64,000 nt of DNA, from assembly GCF_037392515.1 (NCBI RefSeq), contig NC_090280.1, forward strand, positions 18,726,001-18,790,000, read 5' to 3'. The notes under the pieces were generated by a model. It was not told the origin of the DNA, did not search any database, and was given only the letters and a program-made list of their open reading frames with translations. Positions 37,701 to 48,303 of the stretch are shown here, piece after piece. Source of the DNA: Haliotis asinina (taxonomy: Eukaryota > Mollusca > Gastropoda > Lepetellida > Haliotidae). The position numbers and the translations under genes were made by a program. Each line of letters starts with the position of its first letter. The stretch's first letter is position 1.

Positions 37701-38850
37701 ACTTGAAGAGCTGTAACTCAGACGAGCTCATCCATCTCTTAAGTGGAGCTCCCCACAGTTCCCGTGAATGTGTGAAGTGTGAAGTCGAACGCCTGTGAGC
37801 ACACACGTGAGAGTTGCTACGCTGCTCAGTTCATGCATATCTGAGCTGGTAGAATAGGTCAGCTCCTCTATGCCTTAACTTGAACTAAGGTCATTTATGT
37901 CAGGGCTTCCCCCAGCTCTTTTTCAGGTGAAGCTTCCCAAAGTTCTTCTATGGGAACTCAGCTGAGGACAAGCAATTCAGCACACATCATGTTTGGCTGA
38001 AGTAAACTCCGCATATCTGAGGTAAATCTAACCTAGACGGCCACTCACATCTATGTCTGAGCTGGGACTCATGTCAGTTCCTGCAGGTCTGAGCTCACAG
38101 ATGTCTAATATGATCCAGCAGATCCAGCAGAATGTGGAGATTACGAACCTGTTGTTGGGACAAATGGTGATCGTAATAATTACCAAATCAAACTGAACAA
38201 AGTTTGGCAAAGGCAAAAGCATAAACCTGGCATGATGTTTCGTTTTGTATGCAAACCGACGCATACCTTATTGAATCAGTTGTGACCAGGTATGTCACCA
38301 TGTCGGGTTAGATCGTTGTGAGGAGAATATTGAAGAACGTCTGAACTAATTCAGCTATAGTCCACTATAGTCCGCACAAGCTATAGTCTAATTACCAACG
38401 CGTGGAGAACGAAACTGTGCCCGACGATTTTCACATTCATCACGAATATCTCAGAATAACTATAGGCGTATTTCATTGTTTCGACAATGTTGAACAATAG
38501 CAAAATCAATGTATTTTTGAGTGCAAAAGGGCAATATTTTGATTTACTCATCAAATCTTTCTTCGATTATACAATGCTTTTCTAAACTGTCATCAACTAT
38601 TGACTTTATGAGAGGAAAATGAAAGGGATGACGGGGTTTGTATGCCATCCTCTACAGTCAAAAGGATACGCTTTACAACCAAGACACGAAACACATACTT
38701 ACGTACTATTCTCGGGTGTTTCGACCATGTGAACTATAAGCAAAATGGCAACACTTCAGGTGAGCATGTTGCAGACTGAAGAAACATGTGTGGTGGAGTA
38801 CTCTTGAAAACGCTTGTAAAAGCTCTTATATTCAGTTTTTAATACTCATT
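34764..38850. other. Gene-free stretch
   Basis: I see no supported exon. Between about 36,580 and 37,300 a loose, degenerate repetition of CTGTATGTCAGGCTACAATC-like sequence followed by CTGTGTATGTTTT suggests an old minisatellite. Confidence 0.45.
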
Positions 38851-38851
38851 G

Positions 38852-39052
38852 TTAGAAACCGTTAAGTTTGGTAACTTGCTGAATGTATGCTTCAGTAAAG
38901 GAGTAAACAGTAAAATATAAAATGACGAAGTCTCCTTCATCAGGTTGGATGTTTCTTTGAGCATCTCCACTTACGGCTTCGTTATAGACAGATACTCCCT
39001 CTGTGACAGCGCTCACCGCCATCGTCAGGAACACAACAACAGGGATCTTCAT
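38852..39052 (-). CDS. Short secreted-peptide ORF or signal-peptide exon
   Basis: Starting at the ATG at 39,052, 66 codons read MKIPVVVFLTMAVSAVTEG and on. The N terminus is a good signal peptide: one Lys, a hydrophobic core, and small residues near position 14-16. Two donor-like sites fall inside, GTGAGC after codon 12 and a perfect GTAAGT after NEA (about codon 26). So this may be the first coding exon of a spliced secreted or receptor gene rather than a complete peptide. A possible acceptor (CATCGTTGCAG) sits just upstream of the ATG. I did not find the downstream exons. The family is not recognised. Confidence 0.35.
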   Translation of the reverse strand: MKIPVVVFLTMAVSAVTEGVSVYNEAVSGDAQRNIQPDEGDFVILYFTVYSFTEAYIQQVTKLNGF

Positions 39053-39069
39053 TCTGTCTCCTGCAACGA

Positions 39070-39325
39070 TGACATTCGAAATTTAGTTTTACGCCGCACT
39101 CAGCAATATTTCAGCTATATGGCCGCCGTCTGGAAATAATCGAGTCTGGACCGGACAATTCAGTGATCAACAGCATGAGCATCGATCTACGCAATTTGGA
39201 ACCGATGACGTGTCAACAAAGTAGGCGAGTCTGACCACTCGATCCACTTAGTCGCCTCTTACGACAAGCATAGTCGCCTTTCATGGCAAGCATGGGTTGC
39301 TGAAGGCCTATCTTACCCCGGGACT
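39070..39325 (+). mobile_element. Abalone-type SINE core, nearly full length
   Basis: Runs from TTTAGTTTTACGCCGCACTC through CAATATTTCAGCTATATGGC, GAGTCTGGACCGGACAATTC and CGCCTCTTACGACAAGC to ATGGGTTGCTGAAGGCC and CCCCGGGAC. It is the longest copy in the window. Confidence 0.9.
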
Positions 39326-39339
39326 AGCAAATTTTTAAC

Positions 39340-40800
39340 CGTAACAAAATTGTCGCCTCGTCCGGGATATAATTCATTTGACATTCGAGACCATTTGTGA
39401 CATTTATTCCAACTTTTGTAATTTTGCAGTATTTTAATTGAACTTGAGAAGTTTTTTTCACATTTCAAACTTGATGCCAAACATGCAATGAGGATATTTC
39501 AGATTTTGAAGATTGTGTTGAATCACTATATAGAGGGAGATTTTGAACATGATGTTTTGGAAATGGTGCCAGAGGAATGTTCAGACCTTTACCCAATGGA
39601 CTAGTACCCCTTTACATGAGAAAGAAGTAGACAAATATTTTCTACATTTTGAATAGGTTGTTGATAATCTAAAGTAGTCTAGGGAGTCACGGACTATGCT
39701 ATTGCAACTGTTTTGAAGGGTAAAGCTCAGGATGCTTATTCAGCCTTGTCAGCACAGCAAAGTTCAAACTATGATCTTGTCAGGTGTACACTTTTGAAAG
39801 CTTATGAGTTAGTGGCTGAGGCTTATCGTCAGAAGTTCAGAAATGCTCACAAAAAGGGACAATGAGACTTTTGTAGAGTTTGCTAGGAAAAAGAAGCATT
39901 GTTTGATAAGTGGTGTGGGTCTAAGGAAGGCACAAATTTTGATAGTTTGAGGCAGGTAGTTTTGATTGAAGATTTCAAGCAGAGTGTTCAGTCTGACCTT
40001 AAGACTTATTTGGATGAACAAAAGGTTGATGACTTTCATAAGGAAGCAATGTTGACAGATGATTATTATTTGACTCCCAAGAGTTCCTTTAGGTCTCCGG
40101 GTAATACAAAGTTTTCTGGTCTAAAGGGCTTTTTAAGGACATGCAGGTTACAGTGGTGTTAGAACAGGTTCAAATTCTAGTGGCAAACAGTCACATACTT
40201 TTCAGTCTAAGCATAAGACTACCCGTGGTTGTGATCCTGTTTGTGCATATTGTAAGAAGCCAGGTCATTTGAATTCTGCATGTTACAAATTCCAATTTAG
40301 AAATCAGGCTACAGGTTCGACGAATGCTTTTGTGTTCATCGTGCCTAAGCTGTTCTTTCCAGGTGGTTCTAAGGAGAGTTTTATTTGTGAGAGTAAGTCC
40401 CCAGATTCTAAAGTTCGGAAGGAGTTTTTGCCCTTTGTATATAAGGGTTCTGTGTCGCCTATGGGAGATAATTTCTTCCAAGACGTCTTTGCCAAATTAT
40501 TCCATTTATGATTTGTCAGGCAGGTACATTCATGGATCATCCTTTGTGTGAGGTAGAGGCTGATGACTTATCTTCAAAGAGTAGTAGCTTTTCGGGATAA
40601 GTCTGACAGTTTGTCAGGTGGTGATCACATTCTTTCCAGAGAGCAGCTTATTAGTGCGCAGGGTGAGGATGTTGGAGTGCAGAAGTTGGCAAGTAAGGCT
40701 GTTTCTTGTGAGGAGGTTAGCAAGGTTCAAGTTTCTTATTACTACAAGGATGGTGTTCTGATGAAGACATATAGATCGCCGGATCAGTGATATACCAGAA
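39340..40800 (+). mobile_element. Fossil gag region of a Ty3/Gypsy-type LTR retrotransposon
   Basis: A primer-binding-site-like stretch at 39,351-39,368 (TGTCGCCTCGTCCGGGAT, resembling a tRNA-Pro-type site) is followed by fragments of a gag protein. A capsid-like, SCAN-type helical region lies at about 39,700-40,100. A CCHC zinc knuckle (CAYCKKPGHLNSAC) lies at about 40,245-40,290. No LTRs, protease, reverse transcriptase or integrase are recognisable. The region is broken in many places (roughly half a dozen or more), so it is an old, inactive copy. A SINE lies immediately upstream where an LTR would be expected. Confidence 0.7.
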
Positions 40801-41900
40801 ATATATGTGAAGAAATCAAGGTCGTAAGGACAACATTCTGACAGAACTACTTGATCTTGGACTGCACATGAAAGTCTGGCATTCCAGATGTTTACCACTG
40901 TCATTCAGAATCGTTTGTGATCAGGCTAATTTGAGCATGTTGAATCAGGCCACCTATCCCATTATGATATACGAATTCTGAAACCTATTCGATATGTAGT
41001 TCAGCCTCCACTAGACATACATTCACAGGCTGTTCCATGGCTGTGGAACGTAAGTCAGAGGGTGGTGATGGGATGGGTCAGCCAAGGGTAACAGGTGCAT
41101 GACATGAACATCTTAAAACGTAATTTCTTTAAAACTGCATATTGCCAGTAATGAGGAATCGTTCTTATAGTTTGTGTGTGGCGGCAACGTCGCATACGTC
41201 TTGCTACCGGTCTAATGAATATCCTACGCCGTAGTCATCCTTCTGCTTAGTTTTACAATCCTGACATTGGTCATCGTATTATTCAAAAGTGTCACTTTTA
41301 CAGGAGCCGAGAAATACAAATGTGCCAGTAAGATCCAAGTAGGTCTGTCTTCCTTCAGTTTACACTTTTGAACTGCCAAACTATAATTTGAATAATTTAT
41401 GACAATTTACAAATTATGACTAATTATTTTGGGTAGGAGAATTCCAGCATGTCTTGAAGTGTAGCCATAACACATATCCTGTCGCTTTCGGCGTCAGTGA
41501 CCTCACCTCTCGAAATCCCAACACAAGGTCAGTGTTGGTCTGCGTTTGTGATTACACGTTTCCGTTTTAGGAAAGATAAATGGCGATTTAAGTCAGGAAA
41601 AGGCTCCCTGTGACCCATGCTGGTTGTAAGAGATGACTAGGCAAGATTGACTAGACGCATGTCAACTTGACAACTTTTCCATTTCATTCCGAAGGTTCGC
41701 CCTTACATTATCATGAACCACGTGTCCTTCGTGTGTTTGACATGGTATGACCTTGGCGTGTCACTTCAGTTGACACACCAAGGTCATACAGCTCTCATGA
41801 ACACACTCTCATAGCCTGTGGATTCAAGAAGGAGGTATTGTTCATACGCACAGGTATGTGTGTCTTTGGAACAGTCTTTGTAACAATAGTTTCTTTCAAA
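40801..41900. other. Gene-free stretch
   Basis: No coding signal is supported. The one clear structure is the palindrome at 41,746-41,788, listed separately. Confidence 0.5.
41746..41788. repeat. 43-bp near-perfect palindrome
   Basis: TATGACCTTGGCGTGTCA and TGACACACCAAGGTCATA are inverted copies with one mismatch, around a short CTTCAGT centre. RNA from either strand would fold into a stem of about 18 bp. Confidence 0.85.
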
Positions 41901-43330
41901 GGCATTTTAGAAGTTGTATTGATGAAGGAAAACCAAGTTCTATGGATAGTCAACTTCTTTATTGCAATGTAGGCGACGTTTCGGTGTAGGTACTTACACC
42001 GTTAACCAAGTAATTATACGTGGAGTTGTAACACAGCTGCAAGTGTGTATATACAATTAACAAGGTTGATGTACACAAGATTGCTGGTGAATGATTTAAG
42101 CAGAGTAAGTTGATGTACAGAGTAACAGTGATTACAACAATATGCTGGATGAGTTTCTACAATAGATACGTTGATGAATACTGATATTGTTCAAGAGAGT
42201 ATGTCTGTCCTAATCTTGTAGTCTGAGCGATTGGATTCAAGGATTCGGATGTTGTCCCATAGGATGAGAAGGGTTGGCTTGGTGTGGTCGGCTATGGCGG
42301 ATTTGGAGTCTTTTTTTCTGGACTGAAGTTTTGTGTTCTTTAATTCGTAGTGGAAGAGAGCGGGACGTTTCACCTATGTAAAACTCTCCACACTGGTAAT
42401 TGATCTGATAGACTGCTCCTATTGGGTCTTCAACAGTTGTTGATGGTGGTTTGCTTGTGGCTTGTGGGAGGTTTTGGATGGACTTGCCTTTCTGGAACAG
42501 AACGCGTATACCTGCTTGCTTCTGAAGAGTCGTCTTATCTGGCTGCTGACTGCTGGGGTGTATGGGATACGTATTACAAAGGGAGCTGATTGGCGAAGGG
42601 GTTCTTTACCTCTTGGGTTAAGGCTGGATCTGATGACGTTGTTAACTAACTCCTCGGGATACTTATTATAATGAGTGCAGACATGGCGGAGTTGGCTACG
42701 TTCTATTTATAGGGCATCTGTTGTCAAACTGATGTTGTTGGCTCTTCGGGTAAGGGTGGAAATTACATGTATACGTTCCTTAACCTGCAGATGATGCTTA
42801 GAGTTGACGTGGAGGTATTGGTCGGTATGAGTGGGTTTCCTGTAGAACAGTGGTGGAGAACTTGTTTTCTTGTTTCTTTACCAGGACATCGAGGAAAAAG
42901 GGTTTGTTGTCCGATTCTTCTTGCATTGTGAACTGCATACGGGGACGTTGAGAACTGAGGTGGTTGACGAGGAGTTCGGGGTCTTCGTCGGGGTTGACGA
43001 CTACAAAGGTGTCGTCTACTTTTCTGCACCAGCATATTGGAGTGATGGGCGATGTCTGCAGGACCTTGTCATCCAGTTCCGTCATGTATATCTAAGTGAT
43101 GTAATAATAGACAATGTGGCAATGCTTCACATTGGTATCTATATTATCACTGGCATAAACACCACACACACACTTACCATCGCTCCACAGTTGCATAACA
43201 TACTTAGTGATACACGACACATCCATCCCACTGACACCGAAGGTATGCTTTACTCAAGTACTGCATTTAGTGTGACGTGTAGACATTACAGGTAATGGGA
43301 TCTTCACTGAATGGCATTTTAGAAGTTGAA
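41900..43330 (-). mobile_element. 5'-truncated Penelope-like element (reverse transcriptase plus GIY-YIG endonuclease)
   Basis: On the minus strand, 43,085-42,798 encodes the end of a Penelope-type reverse transcriptase: CWCRKVDDTFVVV with the YxDD-like VDD catalytic site, then NKPFFLDVLVKK. About 42,450-42,300 encodes a GIY-YIG nuclease start (AVYQINYQCGEFYIGETSRS), followed by a region to 42,191 with KSAIADH and ILWDNIRIL. This domain order is specific to Penelope-like elements. The 3' end (about 41,905-42,010) has CACCGAAACGTCG and TGCAATAAAGAAGTTGACTA, a terminal motif that recurs at 57,815-57,950. GGCATTTTAGAAGTTG occurs at both ends (41,901 and 43,314). The N-terminal RT is missing and the rest lies in several frames, so the copy is inactive. 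Confidence 0.85.
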
Positions 43331-44258
43331 ACATGTACTATCGAACAAACTGTATGAGTAACAAATTTAATCTCTTTCGTGAGTACGACGTATCCATACA
43401 GAATCGTGTACTGTTGTCAAGCACAATTGCAGTCATCAAAGAAATATATTGAGGAGGATAAGATTGTAAATGGTGGGTAAAGTGACAAGAACGATTGTGA
43501 GTAAACTGTTCTGACGTGTGTATCCTCAGTTCTATAGAAAAGATGACTTCCTTTATACTTATATGTATTCATAGATGAAATACCACGACCATGTATCTGT
43601 ACAAAAATTAACCTTCAGGAACATAAAAATGGTGTGCATCCACCGATTTTGTCAACAGTTGTGATGATCAAAGACTGTTAGAAGTTGTTGGATGACTTCT
43701 ACCTTTGTTGTGTGTTGTCTTACATAACTGTTATCAGTACTGCATGTTGTCTGTACACCAGTGGCTGAAAGTATACAGTTCTAAAGTGTGTATCAATGTA
43801 TAGACGTAGCTATTCTTGTACACCACACTAACTACAGTTCTCTTGTAATTAGCAGTACGGGTTACCTGAATGCCAGTGTCTGATGTATACAGTTATCCAC
43901 TGATGCTAACTGCAGTTCTGTAATCAACACTAGATGATACATGTACGCCAGTGTCTGATGTATACACTTCTAAAGTGTGCATCAACGCATAAATGCATAA
44001 TAGCATAATAGGATAATTGGTGAATTCAGAAATCTCCCCTTCATGAGTTTCATTCCTTGTAAAGATTTTAAAATATATATAATGGTATCAGTGAGGAATT
44101 AGATACATTCGGGACCTAATGACTGATTCAGGACACTTAAAAGAATTCAATGTTTTGAAGTGCGAGTTCAGATTAACTGACAATTGCATTTCTTACCTTA
44201 GACTGATAAGTTTCATAACAAAAACATGGACTAACATTTCAAAAGATAACCCGATTAA

Positions 44259-44335
44259 CATTCTCTTCCCACAAAGGTTACTTGTCATATCTTTCATAAG
44301 AAGATATGACAAGTAACCTCTGTGGGAAGAGAATG
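44259..44335. repeat. Inverted repeat, 35-bp arms, 7-nt loop
   Basis: Left arm 44,259-44,293 (CATTCTCTTCCCACAAAGG onward) and right arm 44,301-44,335 (through CCTCTGTGGGAAGAGAATG) are reverse complements with one mismatch. Such a tight hairpin could be a young palindrome, a miniature foldback element or a small-RNA precursor. Confidence 0.85.
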
Positions 44336-45794
44336 CCCGATTAATAGAACAAATTTAAATGCTAATTGTAAGATTCTCACAGATATTATCTCACCACTAG
44401 ATTGTATATTTATCTATAAATTGATTTGTAATGATGAGGTATTTGTTCTCTTCAAGATCTTACTGCTAAATGGAACTCAAAGTTGGATGCACATATTTCA
44501 TAAAATTTAAAGACTAGAACATTCATTTTTTTTTCCTGTCAATTCAAACTATGATAAATGAGTTCAAAATTTGGAATGAAAGAAGAACCTACTTAAAATT
44601 AGATATAAATATGAGCAATTTCCTTCTTGGCGATTCAAAGCTGAAAATTCTTGAAAACCACCTTTTTCTAATTACAAAGCATTATGACTGTTCCCATATT
44701 TACTCAATTATTACCGCTAATAAAGTATAACCACAACATAGAAAAATAAAATTCATTCCTGGAGAGACAAAATTTAGTGAAAAATGGGCTCCCATACGAA
44801 TATAGATGGACGCAAACCAGTGTTTGATCATATCTTCCCCTCTCATCTCTTGCTCTCCTAAATCTCCTATTCCTTTCCTTTCTACTATATTCATACAGTC
44901 ATCTAACTTACGTTGTCTCCCATGTATTCGAATATTGATGGTTGTAAACGAATGTCCTCTCTCTTACTCTCCTAAATCTCCAATAGTGACTATTTATATT
45001 ATATTCTTACACACATTTAAATTATGTTGTCTCCCATGTTTCCATAGTTTAAATATATCCCTCTCTACATTAACCAGTCGTATGAATACAGCATCGGTTA
45101 TATCCTTCCCATCGTAATAATAAAATCCCCTTTAAAAATTAATCACATATCGTGACAGTCTTGGCGCTAACAACAATCCTCAATTCTCTAAAACGATATT
45201 TGCTTTGTTTGAAAATATTACTTTAATTACTGTAACTATGGCATGTAATGAACACTGCTCGTTTGGTTTGTTCATGGCCTCTTAGAATAATTCTCCAGAC
45301 GAATATCTTACTTAATCTAGCAAATACTGGAAATCTAAGTACAGATAGAATCATGTAGCTCAGTTGCTTTCATTGAAAACCAGAAATATTACATTTGTTG
45401 TTTGCCAGAATGTATTTCTGTTGGTGTCAGTTTATACACTGCATCAATCTTGAAATATAAACTTGTAAATTGCTTGTACATTTTATTGAGGATTTGGCTA
45501 TAGGCTATAAACTCCTATCGCCACTTCAAAGATTTCACATGAAATATTCTATATTTAATGGAAATGTCTTCTATTTCGACATGGTTAGCCCAACGTCATT
45601 AGGTGAAACAGAATGGACGGGTGTTTTACAAGTTACAGAAACCAAATTGCACATCAATATGTAATAGCTGCAATACATTCTCCTATAATGCAACCAACGA
45701 ATGGATAGACACATTTCCTACTTGTACGTTAGATAAACTCCAATAATTAAAGGTTGATCTGAACTGAACCTTGTACTACAGACGGGTAACTACC

Positions 45795-45836
45795 ATGTTT
45801 CAGGAACAGAAAGTCCCAACTCTTGGAAACCAGTAA
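45795..45836 (+). promoter_or_regulatory. Possible upstream ORF of the Ig gene
   Basis: An ATG at 45,795 opens 13 codons ending in a TAA at 45,834-45,836, two bases before the signal-peptide ATG. If transcribed it could damp translation of the Ig gene. However, CCATGTTTCAG at 45,790-45,800 could be a splice acceptor, which would remove the upstream ATG from the mRNA. Confidence 0.3.
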
Positions 45837-45838
45837 CA

Positions 45839-45893
45839 ATGAACCCGTGTCATCCCTTTTGTCTTCTGATCTTCATGACCTTTCTCTCTGCAA
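45839..45893 (+). CDS. Signal-peptide exon of an Ig-superfamily gene
   Basis: The ATG at 45,839 opens 18 codons, MNPCHPFCLLIFMTFLSA, then one base and a consensus donor, GTAAGT. The hydrophobic core FCLLIFMTFL followed by SA is a typical secretory signal. The exon ends in phase 1, exactly what the Ig exon at 46,678 needs. The joined codon is ACC (Thr), giving a mature N terminus near TTGASLTTSPS. The intervening intron is 784 bp. Confidence 0.7.
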
Positions 45894-46677
45894 GTAAGTA
45901 CAGACACTGTGCTGCCAGACAAACGTTATCAAACAAGACAGCCTTCTATTGTAGAGCTGTGGTTGTATTGCTGTAAATCGATACGCACACGTAAATGAAT
46001 ATACGCATATTTGTGAGATATGTCCAATGTAACAAGCATAAATTCTCAACCGACACAAAGTGGGTCCAGTACGAGGGTCCAGTTTCTTCATGAACAAAGA
46101 AAACGCAATGGTGATACTTGTACATAAAACATTTTGACTCTGTCGACATATTCATTGTTGTACATCCTGCTTCTCCTATGCCAGATATTCAGCTCGAGTG
46201 TTGTATACAGGAAAGGCGCTAGTTACAATGGTTTGTTTTTTTTAAATTGTACATTACACAGAACACAGAAACCATGAATAGGAAGCAAATGTACTGTAAG
46301 TCCTCATGGTCCTTAGTATGGAAATCTACCTTTAGTTGTTGGCAACCTATAGCTCATTTTTATATTGCACTGTCCTCTACAAATACATTGTTTTAGGTCT
46401 AATCACTAGTTTTACATTCTACTCTGTGATATTCTAATTAGTTTTACTGTCCTTCTTTAACAGGGTTTTACAATGTATGTGCTATTATTCCATTTGTATT
46501 TTTTATAATTAATCGTTCCCGTCACGATATGTCTGCAATACTGAAGATGTGACGTTAAATATTAACGCACTCACTCACTATTTGAATCTTGTGACATTAC
46601 GGTGTTACACTTTTATGATACATATTTTCATGGTTTTCATGTTGAATTGGTGTAAATTCATATACTTGCTTTTTCAG

Positions 46678-47058
46678 CCACTGGGGCAAGTCTGACAACA
46701 TCACCAAGTCAAATAACAATAGGGAGCTGTAACCCAACAACTCAGTTGACCGTAAGTTGCAGACCAAATGCACCTGGGATAACACAAGTGTTTGACATGG
46801 AGATAGGCAAGAAGTCTGTTTCTGGCAACAAGCAGCCTATAATACGAATGACCAACACAGATGCGTCAGTACAGGTTGTGGACACAAGTCTACAACAGCG
46901 AATGACAGTCTCGGGGTTTATTAGTGGAGCAACAGGCAGTATACAGTTCATCCTGACAGATCTGAGATGTGATGATGATTCTACGTACTACTGCAACACG
47001 TTGTACTTGGCGGGGACAGCTGGAACTGATGAGGCAACTGCCAACATCACAGCCAGAA
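46678..47058 (+). CDS. Ig-like domain exon 1
   Basis: A 381-nt exon between TTGCTTTTTCAG and a GTGCGT donor, phase 1 at both ends. It encodes one Ig fold of V type: an early beta strand SQITIG, the B-strand Cys in LTVSCRPN, 77 residues, then DLRCDDDSTYYCNT with the F-strand YYC motif. It ends ATANITAR. An additional Cys (IGSCNP) is not shared by exons 2 and 3. With the upstream signal peptide the product is secreted or a receptor ectodomain. No transmembrane exon was found downstream on this strand. The family resembles invertebrate immune-type IgSF genes, but the ligand and exact family are unknown. Confidence 0.75.
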
Positions 47059-47216
47059 GTGCGTAATGATAATGTTAACTAAAACTGATTCAGAAACATT
47101 TGGTGACCTTGAGATACAATACACACGCACACAATATTTGACGTCACACTTTTGTGATACATATTTTCATGCTTTTCATGTTGAATTGATGTAAATTCAT
47201 ATACTTGCTTTTTCAG

Positions 47217-47597
47217 CCACTAGGGCATGTCTGACAACATCACCAAGTCAAATAACAATAGGGGGCAGTAATCCAACATCTCAGTTGACCGTAAGTTGCA
47301 GGCCAAATGCACCTGGGATAACACAAGTCTTTAGCATGGAGATTGGCAAGAAATCTTCTACTGGCTCTAATCAGCCTATAATACGAATGACCATCACAGA
47401 TACGTCAGTACAGGTTGTGGACAGAAGTCTACAACAGCGAATGACAGCCTCGGGGTTCATTAGTGGAGCAACAGGCAGTATACAGTTCATCCTGACAGAT
47501 CTGAGATGTGATGATGATTCTACATACTACTGCACAACGTTGTACTTGGCGGGGTCAGCTCGGAGTGATGAGGCAACTGCCAACATCACAGCCAGAA
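47217..47597 (+). CDS. Ig-like domain exon 2
   Basis: Same length (381 nt), borders and phase as exon 1, starting exactly 539 bp later. The intron before it is 158 bp. It differs at scattered sites, several of them amino-acid changes: FSMEIGKKSSTGSNQ in place of FDMEIGKKSVSGNKQ, and SARSD in place of TAGTD. Both canonical cysteines and YYC are kept. Confidence 0.75.
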
Positions 47598-47755
47598 GTG
47601 CGTAATGATAATGTTAACTAAAACTGATTCAGAAACGTTTGGTGACCTTGAGATACAATAAACACGCACACAACATTTGACGTCACACTTTTGTGATACA
47701 TATTTTCGTGGTTTTCATGTTGAACTGATGTAAATTCATATACTTGCTTTTTCAG

Positions 47756-48139
47756 CCACTGGGACATGTCTGACAACATCACCAAGTCAAATAACAATAG
47801 GGGGCAGTAACCTAACAACTCAGTTAACCGTAAGTTGCAGGCCAAATGCACCTGGGATAACACAAGTGTTTAACATGGAGATAGGCAAGAAGTCTGTTTC
47901 TGGCAACAAGCAGCCTATAATACGAATGACCAACACAGATGCGTCAGTGCAGGTAGTGGACACAAGTCTACAACAGCGAATGACAGCCTCGGGGTCTATT
48001 AGTGGAGCAACAGGCAGTATACAGTTCATCCTGACAGATCTGAGATGTGATGATGCTGCTTCTACATACTATTGCACAACGTTGTACTTGGCGGGGACAG
48101 CTGGAACTGATGAGGCAACTGCCAACATCACAGCTAGAA
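47756..48139 (+). CDS. Ig-like domain exon 3
   Basis: 384 nt, one codon longer than exons 1 and 2 because of DDAASTYYC in place of DDDSTYYC. It starts 539 bp after exon 2, and the intron before it is again 158 bp. It is phase 1-1 and the frame is intact. It shares VSGNKQPIIRM with exon 1 and the GGSN start with exon 2, suggesting gene conversion between copies. Confidence 0.75.
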
Positions 48140-48303
48140 GTGCGTAATGATAATGTTAACTAAAACTGATTCAGAAACGTTTAGTGACCTTGAGATACAA
48201 TACACACGCACACAATATTTGACGTTACACTTTTATGATACACATTTTCGTGCTTTTCACGTTGAATTGATGTAAATTCAAATACTTGCGCATGCTTTTT
48301 CAG

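Larger units (their letters stand above)
43331..45838. other. Gene-free stretch upstream of the Ig gene
   Basis: It contains loosely repeated CAGTGTCTGATGTATACAGT-like units at about 43,740-43,980, the hairpin at 44,259-44,335, and an imperfect two- to three-fold repeat with TTGTCTCCCATG at about 44,786-45,050. The short frames at 44,119-44,510 are not convincing. Confidence 0.45.

Noticed and set aside
44119-44700. LINE-like protein fragments on the plus strand
   Set aside because: A vague resemblance only. There are no recognisable RT or endonuclease motifs and the frames are short and broken.
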